This document shows positions 53,124 through 63,564 of a stretch of 64,000 nucleotides of DNA, piece after piece; within the stretch, counting starts at the first letter, position 1, and each line of letters opens with the position of its first letter. The stretch covers positions 1 to 64,000 of the forward strand of contig NKIH01000002.1 in assembly GCA_002255925.1 (NCBI GenBank), written 5' to 3'. The position numbers and the translations under genes are program-made. Below the pieces are notes generated by a model. It did not search any database, was not told the DNA's origin, and worked only from the letters and a program-made list of their open reading frames with translations. Source of the stretch: Burkholderiales bacterium PBB6. GTDB lineage: Bacteria; Pseudomonadota; Gammaproteobacteria; Burkholderiales; Burkholderiaceae_C.

Positions 53124-53936
53124 ATGGACCCAGTTGCCCACCTCCACACCGCCACCGGCACCCCGCCTGAACGCGCCCCGCTGACGCGCCTGCGTGCGTC
53201 GTCGCGGGCGGTGCTGATCACCGCGCTGCCCGGCGATGCGGTGGTGGCGTCGCTGCTGCCCGATGCCGTGGGTTGGGGTGGCCTGTTTGGCGGCCCCGCC
53301 GTGACCGCGGCCGAATGCGCCACGCTGAACGAGCTGGCTCGCGCCCGCCGCGTCAGCCCCGGCACCGCCTTGTTCAGCCGCAGTGAGCGCGCCACCGCGC
53401 TGGTGGCGGTGCTGGAAGGCGACGTGGCGCTGGGGGTTCGGCAATCGGTGGGGGCGTTCAGAACCGAGCGCCACCTGCACGGCCCGGCCTGGCTGGATGT
53501 GGCTGCTGCCTGGCTGGGCGAAGCGCCGCCGCAGGATGCGCGTGCGCTGAGCACCGCCACGGTGCTGGAGTTGCCGCGCGACGTGTTGCAGGTGCTGCTG
53601 GAGCGCCAGCATGGCCTCGCCCGGCGTTTGATTCTGATGCTGGCCCGCGAAGTACGCCTGCTGGCGGGCAGTACCCAGGATTTGATGCACAAGGACGCAC
53701 CCGCCCGGCTGGCCGCCTGGCTGCGTGAACACTGTGTGCCCGACGGCCCCAGCGCGGCGCAGGCCATGGTGCAGTTGCCGCTGCGCAAGCGCGACATCGC
53801 GTCGCAGCTGGCGATCACGCCGGAAACGCTGTCACGCCTGATGCGCAGCTTCACCAGCCAGGGCGTGATCCAGGTGGCGGGCTACACCGTGCACGTGCTG
53901 GACGTGCCGGCGCTGGAACGCCTGGCGAACGGTTGA
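53124..53936 (+). CDS. Crp/Fnr-family transcriptional regulator
   Basis: A 270-residue regulator. A degenerate cyclic-nucleotide-binding-like barrel ('LARARRVSPGTALFSRSERATALVAVLEGDVAL', about 55-130) is followed by a long helix and a winged helix with 'LPLRKRDIASQLAITPETLSRLMRSFTSQGVI', the classical Crp/Fnr recognition pattern (E-T-x-S-R). No N-terminal Cys cluster for an iron-sulfur centre is present, so it is DNR-like and not FNR-like; heme, NO or a redox signal is plausible. The ATG at 53124 is preferred to a GTG 30 bases earlier. Converges on the TauE gene with a 12-base gap. Confidence 0.87.
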   Translation: MDPVAHLHTATGTPPERAPLTRLRASSRAVLITALPGDAVVASLLPDAVGWGGLFGGPAVTAAECATLNELARARRVSPGTALFSRSERATALVAVLEGDVALGVRQSVGAFRTERHLHGPAWLDVAAAWLGEAPPQDARALSTATVLELPRDVLQVLLERQHGLARRLILMLAREVRLLAGSTQDLMHKDAPARLAAWLREHCVPDGPSAAQAMVQLPLRKRDIASQLAITPETLSRLMRSFTSQGVIQVAGYTVHVLDVPALERLANG

Positions 53937-53948
53937 ACCCTCAGCCCT

Positions 53949-54737
53949 TCACAGGGTGAGCATCTTCAACGCCACGGCCGCCAGCACGGCGCCGATGGCG
54001 TAGCGGATCAGGGCCAGCGGCGCGCGGGTGCTGATGACGGCGCCCACCAACACGCCCGGCACCGAGCCGATCAGCAGGTTGAGCAGCAGCGTGAAGTTCA
54101 CGTTACCCAGCGTGAGGTGGCCAAGGCCTGCGATCAGCGTCAGCGGAATGGCGTGGGCCAGGTCGGTGCCCACCAGCTTGCTGGCGTTCAGCCGCAGCGG
54201 GTAGAGGTACAGCAGCAGCACGGTGCCCAGGGCGCCGGCGCCGATGGAGGTGAGCGTGACCAGCACGCCCAGCACCATGCCGGTCACCACCGTCAGCGGG
54301 GGTTGCAGGTGCTTGAACTGGTCGGTGTTGGTGACGCGCAGATGCTTGCCCAAACCGTGCAGCCAGTCCTTCATGAAAATGCCCAGCGCGGTGATCAGCA
54401 GCATCACGCCCACGGCGCTGATGATGAAACCGTCCTTCACGCGGGCGGCGTCGGAGAAGTGCATCCAGGCCAGGGTGAGGGCTGCGGCGGGCAGGCTGCC
54501 CAGCGCCAGGCGGCGCACCACTTGCCAGTCCACGGTGCCGTGGTTGTGGTGCACGGCGGTGCCGAACACCTTGGTGATGGCTGCATACAGCAGGTCGGTG
54601 CCCACCGCGGTTTGCGGGGCCACGCCAAAGAGCAGCACGAGGATCGGGGTCATCAGGGAGCCACCGCCAACGCCGGTCACACCCACCATCACGCCGACGA
54701 TCAAGCCGGCGAGGGCGGTCAGGCCATCCATCTGCAT
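53949..54737 (-). CDS. TauE/SafE-family sulfite/organosulfonate exporter-like permease
   Basis: A 262-residue membrane protein of the TauE/SafE family, with about eight segments and the repeated 'G-x-G-G-G-S/T' loops: 'VGVTGVGGGSLMTPILVLLFG' at the start and 'LTSIGAGALGTVLLLYLYP' in the second half. The ATG at 54737 has GGGAG eight bases upstream; a start 54 bases earlier would precede the conserved hydrophobic segment. It is 100 bases downstream of xdhC, possibly in the same transcript. Substrate unproven. Confidence 0.88.
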   Translation of the reverse strand: MQMDGLTALAGLIVGVMVGVTGVGGGSLMTPILVLLFGVAPQTAVGTDLLYAAITKVFGTAVHHNHGTVDWQVVRRLALGSLPAAALTLAWMHFSDAARVKDGFIISAVGVMLLITALGIFMKDWLHGLGKHLRVTNTDQFKHLQPPLTVVTGMVLGVLVTLTSIGAGALGTVLLLYLYPLRLNASKLVGTDLAHAIPLTLIAGLGHLTLGNVNFTLLLNLLIGSVPGVLVGAVISTRAPLALIRYAIGAVLAAVALKMLTL

Positions 54738-54836
54738 CAGGTAACTCCCGGGGAAACAGCAAAAACCGCCCGAAGTGGGCGGCTGAAACATTGTCGCTGT
54801 AACGAGAATCGCATAAGCGACCCGCCCTTTGCACCC

Positions 54837-55706
54837 CTAAAACATTTTTTGACTTAACTTATGCGCCTGCAGCATTTGGGCAACGACGGACACCGCGATC
54901 ACCCCGGGCTCCTTCCCGTCAATGCCCGGCAAACCGATCGGGCAGTGCATGCGGGCAAGGGCGTCGGCCGAAATGCCGCGCTCTTGCAGGCGATGTTCAA
55001 ACCGGGCGCGCTTGGTGGCTGAGCCGATCAGGCCGAACCAACCCGCGTCCCGGCGCTTGAGGATGGCGTGGGCCAGGCGCAGGTCGAGGTCGTGGTTGTG
55101 GGTCAGCACCAGGTAGAAGGTGCCCGGCGCTGCCAGCGGCACCTCGGCCTCAACCGGTTCCACACACACCCGGCGGATGTGTTCGGGCAGCGGGCCGGTG
55201 GGGAATTCGCTCTCGCGCTCATCGATCCATTCCACCTGGCAGGGCACCTGGCCGAGCAGTTGCACCACCGCGCGGCCCACATGGCCAGCACCGTGCAGCT
55301 GCAGCGTGAAGCGCGGGGCCGGTGCCGTCCAGCTGCGCAGGCGGGTGTCGTCCAGCGGCTCGAAGTGCAGCGTCAGGGCGCCACCGCAGCACTGGCCCAG
55401 CGACGGGCCGAGGGCCACGGGCCAGGTGGAAGGGTGGGTGTCGTGCCCGCGCGCCAGCTGCTCGCGGGCACGGGCGATGGCTTGCTGCTCCAGGTGGCCA
55501 CCGCCGATGGTGCCCGCCACATGCTGCGCACTCACCAGCATGCAGGTGCCGGTTTCGCGCGGCACCGAGCCCTTGGTCTGGCCCACACGCACCAGCATCG
55601 CCGGCTCACCGCTGGCCACCCAGTGGCGGGCCACGGCCAGCGTGGCCTCAGCCGCCTGCAGGTGCCCGGCCCGGTCGGCGTTGCGGTGGCCGATGAGGCT
55701 GTGCAT
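54837..55706 (-). CDS. xdhC: Xanthine dehydrogenase accessory protein XdhC
   Basis: A 289-residue maturation factor that carries the molybdenum cofactor, promotes its sulfuration and inserts it into XdhB. It has 'GSVPRETGTCMLV', 'GTIGGGHLEQQAI', 'LGQCCGGALTLHFEPL' in the XdhC/CoxI N-terminal domain and a Rossmann-like 'LHGAGHVGRAVVQLLG' and 'LIGSATKRARFEHRL' in the C-terminal domain. Start ATG overlaps the xdhB stop by one base (TGATG). Third gene of xdhABC. Confidence 0.95.
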   Translation of the reverse strand: MHSLIGHRNADRAGHLQAAEATLAVARHWVASGEPAMLVRVGQTKGSVPRETGTCMLVSAQHVAGTIGGGHLEQQAIARAREQLARGHDTHPSTWPVALGPSLGQCCGGALTLHFEPLDDTRLRSWTAPAPRFTLQLHGAGHVGRAVVQLLGQVPCQVEWIDERESEFPTGPLPEHIRRVCVEPVEAEVPLAAPGTFYLVLTHNHDLDLRLAHAILKRRDAGWFGLIGSATKRARFEHRLQERGISADALARMHCPIGLPGIDGKEPGVIAVSVVAQMLQAHKLSQKMF

Positions 55707-58075
55707 CACGGTGCGCGCACGGCGTCCACGGCGCGCAGCAGCGCTTCCGGCGTGGCGGGCGCGTTCAAGGGCGGCTGGGAGCCGGCCGGGCCGCAGGCAG
55801 CCACCGCATCGCGCAGGGCCAGCAGCACGGCAAAACCCAGCAGCAGCGGGGGCTCACCCACGGCCTTGCTGCGGTGGATGCTGTCTTCGACATTGGTGTT
55901 GTCGAACAACCGGGTGTGCAGGGCTGCCGGCACGTCGTTCGCCGTCGGGATCTTGTAGGTTGATGGCGCGTGGCTCAGCAGCTTGCCGCTGGTCGGGTGC
56001 CACACCAGCTCTTCGGTGGTCAGCCAGCCCATGCCCTGCACGAAGCCGCCTTCGATCTGCCCGATGTCGATGGCCGGGTTGAGTGACCGGCCCACGTCGT
56101 GCAGCAAGTCCGCCCGGGCCAGTTGCCACTCGCCGGTCAGGGTGTCGAGCCGCACCTCGGCGCAGGCCGCCCCGTAGGCGAAGTAATAAAACGGCCGGCC
56201 GGTGAGGGTCTGGCGGTCCCAGTGCAGGCCGGGCGTGGCGTAGAAGCCGTCGCTCCACAGCTGCACCCGGGCCACATAGGCCTGCGACACCAGCGCCTCG
56301 AAGCCGATCTGCCGGCCGTCCGGGGCCACTACCTGGCCACCTTCAAAACGCAGGTCTTGCGCGGGCACTTGCCACTGCGCCGCCAGGTACGCCGCCAGCC
56401 GGTCCTTGATCTGCCGGGCGGCGTTCTGCGCGGCCTTGCCGTTCAGGTCGGCCCCGGTGGAGGCGGCGGTGGCCGAGGTGTTGGCCACCTTGCTGGTGTC
56501 GGTGGCGCTGCAGCGCACCCGGGCCATCGGCAAACCCAGCTCGTGGGCCACCACCTGCGCCACCTTGGTGTTCAGGCCCTGGCCCATTTCGGTGCCGCCG
56601 TGGTTCACCAGCACCGAGCCATCGAGGTACACATGCACCAGCGCGCCGGCCTGGTTGAAGTGGTTCACGTTGAACGAGATGCCGAACTTCACCGGCGTCA
56701 GCGCCAGGCCTTTTTTCAGCACCGGGCTGGTGGCATTGAACTGCGCGATGGCGCTGCGGCGCTGGGCATAGTCGCTGCTGCTGGCCAGCTCATTCGTCAG
56801 CGGCTCGATGACGTTGTCGGTCACCACCTGGCCGTAGGGCGTGGTGTTGTGGCTTTGGGTGCCGTACCAGTTGGCGCGGCGCACCGCGAGGGCGTCGAGG
56901 TGCAGCGCGCGGGCGACGTGGTCGATCACGATCTCGGTGATCAGCGCGCCTTGCGGGCCGCCGAAGCCGCGGAAGGCGGTGTTGCTCTGGCGGTTGGTGC
57001 GCGGCAGGTAGCCGTGCATCGACACCTCGGGCAGCCAGTAGGCGTTGTCGACATGGCAGATGGCGCGGGTCAGCACCGGCGCAGACAAATCAGCGCTGTG
57101 GCCGGCGTCACCCAGCAGGCTTACCTCAAGCGCCAGCAAGTGGCCGGCGTCGTCAAACCCCACGGCCCAGTCGAACTCGAAACCGTGGCGCCGGCCGGTG
57201 ATGAGGAAGTCGTCGTCGCGGTCCAGGCGCAGCTTCACAGGCACGCCCAGGCGCCGGGCGGCCAAGGCCGCCGCGCAGGCAAACAGGGCTGATTGCGACT
57301 CTTTGCCGCCAAAGCCACCGCCCATGCGCCGGCAGCTCACCTGCACCTGGTGGTTGGCCAGCTTCAGGGCATGTGCCACCAGGGCCTGCATTTCGCTCGG
57401 GTGCTGGGTGGAGCAATGGATGTGCAGGCCGCCGTCGTCTTGCGGCAGGGCGAACGAGATCTGGCCTTCCAGATAGAACTGCTCCTGCCCGCCGACGCTG
57501 AAGCTGCCCTGCAGCCGGTGCGGTGCCGTGGCCATGGCCTGCGCCACGCCCGTGGCGGCGTCACCGGGCTGCTGGCTGCGCGCCAGGTGCATGGGCGGTA
57601 GCACCCAGTCGCCGGCCTCGTGCGCGTCGCGCAGGTTCAGCACGGGTTTCAAGGCTTCAAATTGAATGGCTGACTTGGCCAGCGCCGCTGCGCGGCGGGC
57701 CTGCTCGCGTTCACGCGCCACCACCACGAACACCGGCTGGCCCAGGTAGCGCAGCACGCCGTCCGCCAGGATGGGGTCGTCGTGAATGATCGGGCCGCAA
57801 TCGTTGGGGCCGGGAATGTCGGCCGCGGTGAACACGGCCACCACGCCGGGTTGGGCGCGCAGCAGGTCGAGGTCGATGCCGGTCAGGCGGCCATGGGCCA
57901 CGGGCGACAGGCCGAGTGCGGCATGCAGCGTGCCGACGGGCTCGGGGATGTCGTCGGTGTAGTGGGCGCGGCCGGCCACATGCAGCAGGGCGGATTCATG
58001 CGGCAGCGAGGCGCCGACGGTGGGGGCCGACGTTGCTGTGGAAGCGGTGGAGGAGGCTGTTACGGAGGAGGACAT
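55706..58075 (-). CDS. xdhB: Xanthine dehydrogenase molybdopterin-binding subunit
   Basis: A 789-residue large subunit that binds the Mo-bis-oxo-sulfido cofactor and hydroxylates hypoxanthine and xanthine to urate. Visible are 'MGGGFGGKESQSALFACA', 'NTAFRGFGGPQGALITEIV', 'GGTEMGQGLNTKVAQV' and the catalytic Glu in 'KAVGEPPLLLGFAVLLALRDAV'. The ATG at 58075 has a GGAGG/GAGG run just upstream and lies eleven bases after the xdhA stop. Bacterial two-subunit form, same as in Rhodobacter XdhAB. Confidence 0.96.
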   Translation of the reverse strand: MSSSVTASSTASTATSAPTVGASLPHESALLHVAGRAHYTDDIPEPVGTLHAALGLSPVAHGRLTGIDLDLLRAQPGVVAVFTAADIPGPNDCGPIIHDDPILADGVLRYLGQPVFVVVAREREQARRAAALAKSAIQFEALKPVLNLRDAHEAGDWVLPPMHLARSQQPGDAATGVAQAMATAPHRLQGSFSVGGQEQFYLEGQISFALPQDDGGLHIHCSTQHPSEMQALVAHALKLANHQVQVSCRRMGGGFGGKESQSALFACAAALAARRLGVPVKLRLDRDDDFLITGRRHGFEFDWAVGFDDAGHLLALEVSLLGDAGHSADLSAPVLTRAICHVDNAYWLPEVSMHGYLPRTNRQSNTAFRGFGGPQGALITEIVIDHVARALHLDALAVRRANWYGTQSHNTTPYGQVVTDNVIEPLTNELASSSDYAQRRSAIAQFNATSPVLKKGLALTPVKFGISFNVNHFNQAGALVHVYLDGSVLVNHGGTEMGQGLNTKVAQVVAHELGLPMARVRCSATDTSKVANTSATAASTGADLNGKAAQNAARQIKDRLAAYLAAQWQVPAQDLRFEGGQVVAPDGRQIGFEALVSQAYVARVQLWSDGFYATPGLHWDRQTLTGRPFYYFAYGAACAEVRLDTLTGEWQLARADLLHDVGRSLNPAIDIGQIEGGFVQGMGWLTTEELVWHPTSGKLLSHAPSTYKIPTANDVPAALHTRLFDNTNVEDSIHRSKAVGEPPLLLGFAVLLALRDAVAACGPAGSQPPLNAPATPEALLRAVDAVRAP

Positions 58076-58086
58076 GGCGGGCCTCG

Positions 58087-59640
<1,554 letters not shown>

Positions 59641-59670
59641 GGGCGCAACGGTACTCCGTGGCGTGAAATT

Positions 59671-59678
59671 GTGTATAC
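59671..59678. promoter_or_regulatory. GTGTATAC motif in the xdhA-lysR gap
   Basis: GTGTATAC here is identical to the core of the palindrome at 19370-19383 in front of the purine GntR and uraH genes. The flanks here are not symmetric, so it would be a weaker site. It lies 31 bases upstream of xdhA and 34 bases upstream of the LysR start codon. Confidence 0.45.
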
Positions 59679-59711
59679 GATATAGGCAATGACCAGCATA
59701 TTCCATGCCGT

Positions 59712-60674
59712 ATGACGCGGGCCCCGGATTTCGCGAACATCGACCTCCATCTCGTGAAGGTCCTGCATACCGTGATCGCTGAACGCAGTGTGTCCCGCGC
59801 CGCCCTGAAGCTGGGCAGCACACAGCCGCTGGTGAGCGCCCAGCTCAAGCGCCTGCGTGGCTTGACGGGCGATGCGCTGCTGGTGCGCGCCGGTGCCGGC
59901 ATGGCCCCCACCGACGCCGCGCTGGCCCTGCTGGCCCCGGCCGAGCGGCTGATGCGTGAAGCCGACGTGCTGTTTGGCGCTGCCCGCAGCGGCCGCGGGT
60001 TTGATGCCGCCACCGCCAGCCTCACCCTGAACCTGGCCGCCAGCGATTACCTTGACCCGCTGTTCCTGCCCGCACTGGTGTCGCGCCTGCAGCGCCTGGC
60101 GCCGCGCGTGAAGGTGTCGCTGCACCCGCTCAGCGCTGATTCAGATTACCGCGCCAAGCTGGCCCAGGGCGAGCTTGACCTCGTCATCGGCAACTGGCTG
60201 CAACCGCCGGAAGAGCTGCACCTCGGGCGGCTCATCACCGACGACGTGGTGTGCCTGGTGGCCGAAGACCACCCCGCCGTGCTGCGCCCGCGCAGCTGGA
60301 CGGCCGAGCGCTACCTCGACAGCGACCACCTCGCCCCCACGCCGCTGCACCCCGGCGCCCAGGGCGTGATCGATGATTTCCTGGCGCTGCAGGGCCTGAA
60401 GCGCCGCATCGCCGTGCGCACCGCCCACTTCAGCCTGGCGCCGATGATGGTGGCGGGCAGCCGGCTGGTGCTCACCACCGGCCGCCAGTTCTGCCTGCGG
60501 CAGGTGGGCAAGCTGCCGGTGCGTATCGTGCGCTGCCCGGTCAGCTTCCCGGCGATGGCTTACTACCAACTCTGGCATGACCGCGCCCATGATTCACCCG
60601 CCCAGCGCTGGCTGCGTGAGCAGGTGCGCAGCACCGCCCGCGAACTGGTGGACGGCCCCGAGGTGTCCGCATGA
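59712..60674 (+). CDS. LysR-family regulator of xanthine dehydrogenase/guaD
   Basis: A 320-residue LysR protein with an N-terminal helix-turn-helix ('SVSRAALKLGSTQPLVSAQLKRLRGLTG', about residues 26-55) and a substrate-binding effector domain ('ELDLVIGNWLQPPEELHLGRLITDDVVCLVAEDHP', about 155-190). It is divergent from xdhABC and overlaps guaD by four bases (ATGA), so it is first of the lysR-guaD-ABC operon and probably controls both directions in response to a purine. Confidence 0.92.
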   Translation: MTRAPDFANIDLHLVKVLHTVIAERSVSRAALKLGSTQPLVSAQLKRLRGLTGDALLVRAGAGMAPTDAALALLAPAERLMREADVLFGAARSGRGFDAATASLTLNLAASDYLDPLFLPALVSRLQRLAPRVKVSLHPLSADSDYRAKLAQGELDLVIGNWLQPPEELHLGRLITDDVVCLVAEDHPAVLRPRSWTAERYLDSDHLAPTPLHPGAQGVIDDFLALQGLKRRIAVRTAHFSLAPMMVAGSRLVLTTGRQFCLRQVGKLPVRIVRCPVSFPAMAYYQLWHDRAHDSPAQRWLREQVRSTARELVDGPEVSA

Positions 60675-61978
60675 GCCAGATCGCCATCCACGGCAATTTC
60701 CTTGATTTCACCGGGCTGCCCGCCCTGGGTGACCCCGCCGACGCCGCCGTGCGCTGGCGCGCTGATCACTGGCTGCTGGCCCGCGACGGCCGCGTGGTGG
60801 CCGTGCAGGCCGATGAGCCCGGCGACGACTGGCAGAAGCAGCGCCATCCCGGCCGGCTCATCCTGCCCGGCTTTGTGGACACCCACGTGCACAGCGCCCA
60901 GATTGACGTGCTGGGCGCCTGGGGCACGGCGCTGCTCGACTGGCTGGAGACCCACACCTTCCCGGCTGAATCGCGCATGGCTGATGCCGCGCATGCGGCC
61001 ATGATCTCCAACCTGTTCCTCGACGGCCTGCTGGCCAGCGGCACCACCACGGCGATGGTGTTCCCGACGGTGCACAAGGTGTCGGTGGACGCGCTGTTCA
61101 CGGCCGCCCAGGCCCGCGGCATGCGGCTGATCACCGGCAAGGTGCTGATGGACCGCCACGCGCCCGACTACCTGCGCGACGACGTGACCGGCGCCCGCGC
61201 TGACTGCGAAGCGCTGATCGCCCGGTGGCATGGCCAGGGCCGGATGGCCTATGCCGTGACGCCGCGCTTTGCCCCCACCTCGACGGACGCCCAGCTGGCC
61301 ATGGCCGGTGAGCTGATGGCCCGCCACGAGGGCCTCTACATGCAGACCCACGTGGCCGAGAACACCGACGAGGTGGCCTGGGTGGCGCAGCTCTTCCCGC
61401 AGGCCCGCAGCTATCTGGATGTGTACCGCCGCTTCGGCCTGCTGGGGCCACGCGCCATGCTGGCCCACGGCATCTGGCTCGATGACGCCGACCGCCAGCT
61501 GCTGGCTGACAGCGGCGCGGCCCTGTCGCACTGCCCATCGTCCAACCTGTTCCTGGGCAGCGGCCTGTTTGACTGGCCGGCGGCGCAGGCGGCCGGCACC
61601 GCCGTGAGCATGGGTTGCGACGTGGGCGGCGGCACCAGCCTGTCGATGCTGCGCACCCTGGCCGACGGCTACAAGGTGCAGGCCATGGCCGGGCGCCGCA
61701 TCACCGCCTGGGCCTTGCTGCATGCCGCCACGCTGGGCGGCGCCAACGCACTGGGGTTGGCTCACGAAATTGGCAGCTTCAACGCCGGTACACTCGCCGA
61801 CCTCGTGATTTGGGACTTGGCCGCCGACCCCGTGCAGCAACGTCGCCAGGCCGTGGCCCGCGACTTGCATGATGCGATCTTCGCGTGGCTCACCCTGGGC
61901 GACGAGCGCCATGTGGTGGCCACCGTGGTGGCTGGCGAGCTGCGTTACCAGCGACCGGCCACCCCTTTCACAGCCTGA
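60671..61978 (+). CDS. guaD: Guanine deaminase
   Basis: A 435-residue zinc amidohydrolase that converts guanine to xanthine. Motifs are 'LILPGFVDTHVHSAQIDVLG' (H-x-H metal site), 'PRFAPTSTDAQL', 'MQTHVAENTDEVAWV', 'AHGIWLDDADRQLLADSGA' and 'CPSSNLFLGSGLFDW', followed by 'GCDVGGGTSLSML' with the metal Asp. This set is diagnostic for GuaD. Product xanthine is the substrate of XdhAB encoded divergently. Confidence 0.96.
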   Translation: MSQIAIHGNFLDFTGLPALGDPADAAVRWRADHWLLARDGRVVAVQADEPGDDWQKQRHPGRLILPGFVDTHVHSAQIDVLGAWGTALLDWLETHTFPAESRMADAAHAAMISNLFLDGLLASGTTTAMVFPTVHKVSVDALFTAAQARGMRLITGKVLMDRHAPDYLRDDVTGARADCEALIARWHGQGRMAYAVTPRFAPTSTDAQLAMAGELMARHEGLYMQTHVAENTDEVAWVAQLFPQARSYLDVYRRFGLLGPRAMLAHGIWLDDADRQLLADSGAALSHCPSSNLFLGSGLFDWPAAQAAGTAVSMGCDVGGGTSLSMLRTLADGYKVQAMAGRRITAWALLHAATLGGANALGLAHEIGSFNAGTLADLVIWDLAADPVQQRRQAVARDLHDAIFAWLTLGDERHVVATVVAGELRYQRPATPFTA

Positions 61979-62001
61979 GAACACCAACCCGCCCACACGC
62001 C

Positions 62002-63564
62002 ATGACCGCACCGCCTCGCCTGGCCCTGACCGGCATCACCAAGCAGTACCCGGCCGTGCGCGCCAACGACGCCGTGAACCTCACCGTGGCGCCGGGGCAG
62101 ATCCATGCCGTGCTGGGTGAAAACGGCGCCGGCAAATCCACGCTGATGAAGATCATCTACGGCGCCACCAAGCCTGACGCCGGCGAGATGCTCTGGAACG
62201 GCGAGCGGGTGCAGGTGGCCAGCCCGGCGCAGGCGCGCCAGCTGGGCATCAGCATGGTCTACCAACACTTCTCGCTGTTCGACACCCTCACCGCCGCCGA
62301 AAACGTCTGGCTCGGCCTGGACAAATCATTGCCGCTGGCCGAGGTGACGCGCCGCATCACCGAAGTGGCCGAAGGCTACGGCCTGCCGGTGGACCCGCTC
62401 CGCCCGGTGCACACGCTGAGCGTGGGCGAGCGCCAGCGCGTGGAGATCGTTCGCGCACTGCTGACCAAGCCGCAGCTGCTCATCCTGGATGAACCCACCT
62501 CGGTGCTCACGCCGCAGGCGGTCGACAAGCTGTTCGTCACGCTGCGCCAGCTCAGCGCCGAAGGCTGCGCCATCCTCTACATCAGCCACAAGCTCGACGA
62601 GATCCGGGCGCTGTGCCACCACTGCACCGTGCTGCGCGGCGGCCAGGTGACGGGCGAGGTGGACCCATCGAAGGAAAGCAACGCGAGCCTGTCTCGCCTG
62701 ATGATCGGCGCCGAGCCGCCGGCCCTGGCGCAGCGCGCCGCCACCACCGGTGCCGTGGTGCTGGACGTGAAGCAGCTTGATCTGCCCCAGCAAGACCCGT
62801 TTGGCGTGACGCTGAAGGGCATGAGTCTGCAGGTGCGCGCCGGTGAGATTGTTGGCGTGGCCGGTGTGTCGGGCAATGGGCAGCAGGAGCTGATGGCGGC
62901 GCTGTCGGGTGAAGACCCGCGCGCCAAGGCCGGCAGCGTCACGCTGTTCGGCTCTGACATCGCCCAGGCCAGCCCGCGCAAGCGCCGTGCCCTGGGCCTG
63001 CACTTCGTGCCCGAAGAACGCCTGGGCCGCGGTGCCGTGCCCACCTTGTCACTGGCGCAGAACACCTTGCTCACCCGCACCGGCAATGTGGGCGCGGGCG
63101 GCTGGCTGAACCTGGCCGGCACGCGTGCGCTGGCGGCTGATCTGATTGACCGCTTCAAGGTCAAGGCGGGCGGGCCGGATGCGGCTGCGCGCAGCCTGTC
63201 GGGCGGCAATCTGCAGAAGTTCATCGTCGGTCGCGAGATTGACGCCAAGCCGAAGCTGCTCATCATTTCCCAGCCCACCTGGGGTGTGGACGTGGGCGCT
63301 GCGGCGCAAATCCGTGGCGAGCTGCTGAAGCTGCGCGACGCGGGCTGCGCGGTGCTGGTGGTCAGCGAAGAGCTGGATGAGTTGTTCGAGTTGAGCGACC
63401 GCCTGCTCGTGATTGCCCAGGGCCGGCTCTCGCCGAGCCTGCCCACGGCCGAGGCCACCGTCGAGAAGATCGGCGCGTGGATGTCGGGCCTGTGGGAAAC
63501 ACCGGCCACCTCCGTGCCGACCCCGAATGCTGTCACCGAGGGAGCCCCGCGTGCTGAAGCTTGA
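62002..63564 (+). CDS. ABC importer ATPase with two ATP-binding domains (BMP/nucleoside type)
   Basis: A 520-residue fused two-domain ATPase, as in the YufO/NupB/RbsA group. First domain: Walker A 'GENGAGKSTLMKIIYG', signature 'LSVGERQRVEIVRALL', Walker B 'LLILDEPTSVLTPQ'. Second domain: a degenerate Walker A 'VSGNGQQELMAALSGED' and signature 'LSGGNLQKFIVGREID', 'LLIISQPTWGVDVGAA', so it is probably catalytically weakened as usual for this group. It follows guaD and precedes a nucleoside-type permease. Substrate likely guanosine/xanthosine or a free purine. Confidence 0.9.
   Translation: MTAPPRLALTGITKQYPAVRANDAVNLTVAPGQIHAVLGENGAGKSTLMKIIYGATKPDAGEMLWNGERVQVASPAQARQLGISMVYQHFSLFDTLTAAENVWLGLDKSLPLAEVTRRITEVAEGYGLPVDPLRPVHTLSVGERQRVEIVRALLTKPQLLILDEPTSVLTPQAVDKLFVTLRQLSAEGCAILYISHKLDEIRALCHHCTVLRGGQVTGEVDPSKESNASLSRLMIGAEPPALAQRAATTGAVVLDVKQLDLPQQDPFGVTLKGMSLQVRAGEIVGVAGVSGNGQQELMAALSGEDPRAKAGSVTLFGSDIAQASPRKRRALGLHFVPEERLGRGAVPTLSLAQNTLLTRTGNVGAGGWLNLAGTRALAADLIDRFKVKAGGPDAAARSLSGGNLQKFIVGREIDAKPKLLIISQPTWGVDVGAAAQIRGELLKLRDAGCAVLVVSEELDELFELSDRLLVIAQGRLSPSLPTAEATVEKIGAWMSGLWETPATSVPTPNAVTEGAPRAEA

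Noticed and set aside
53124-53936. Calling the Crp/Fnr protein an oxygen-sensing FNR
   Set aside because: There is no N-terminal cysteine cluster to hold a [4Fe-4S] centre; a DNR-like or other Crp/Fnr role is kept open.
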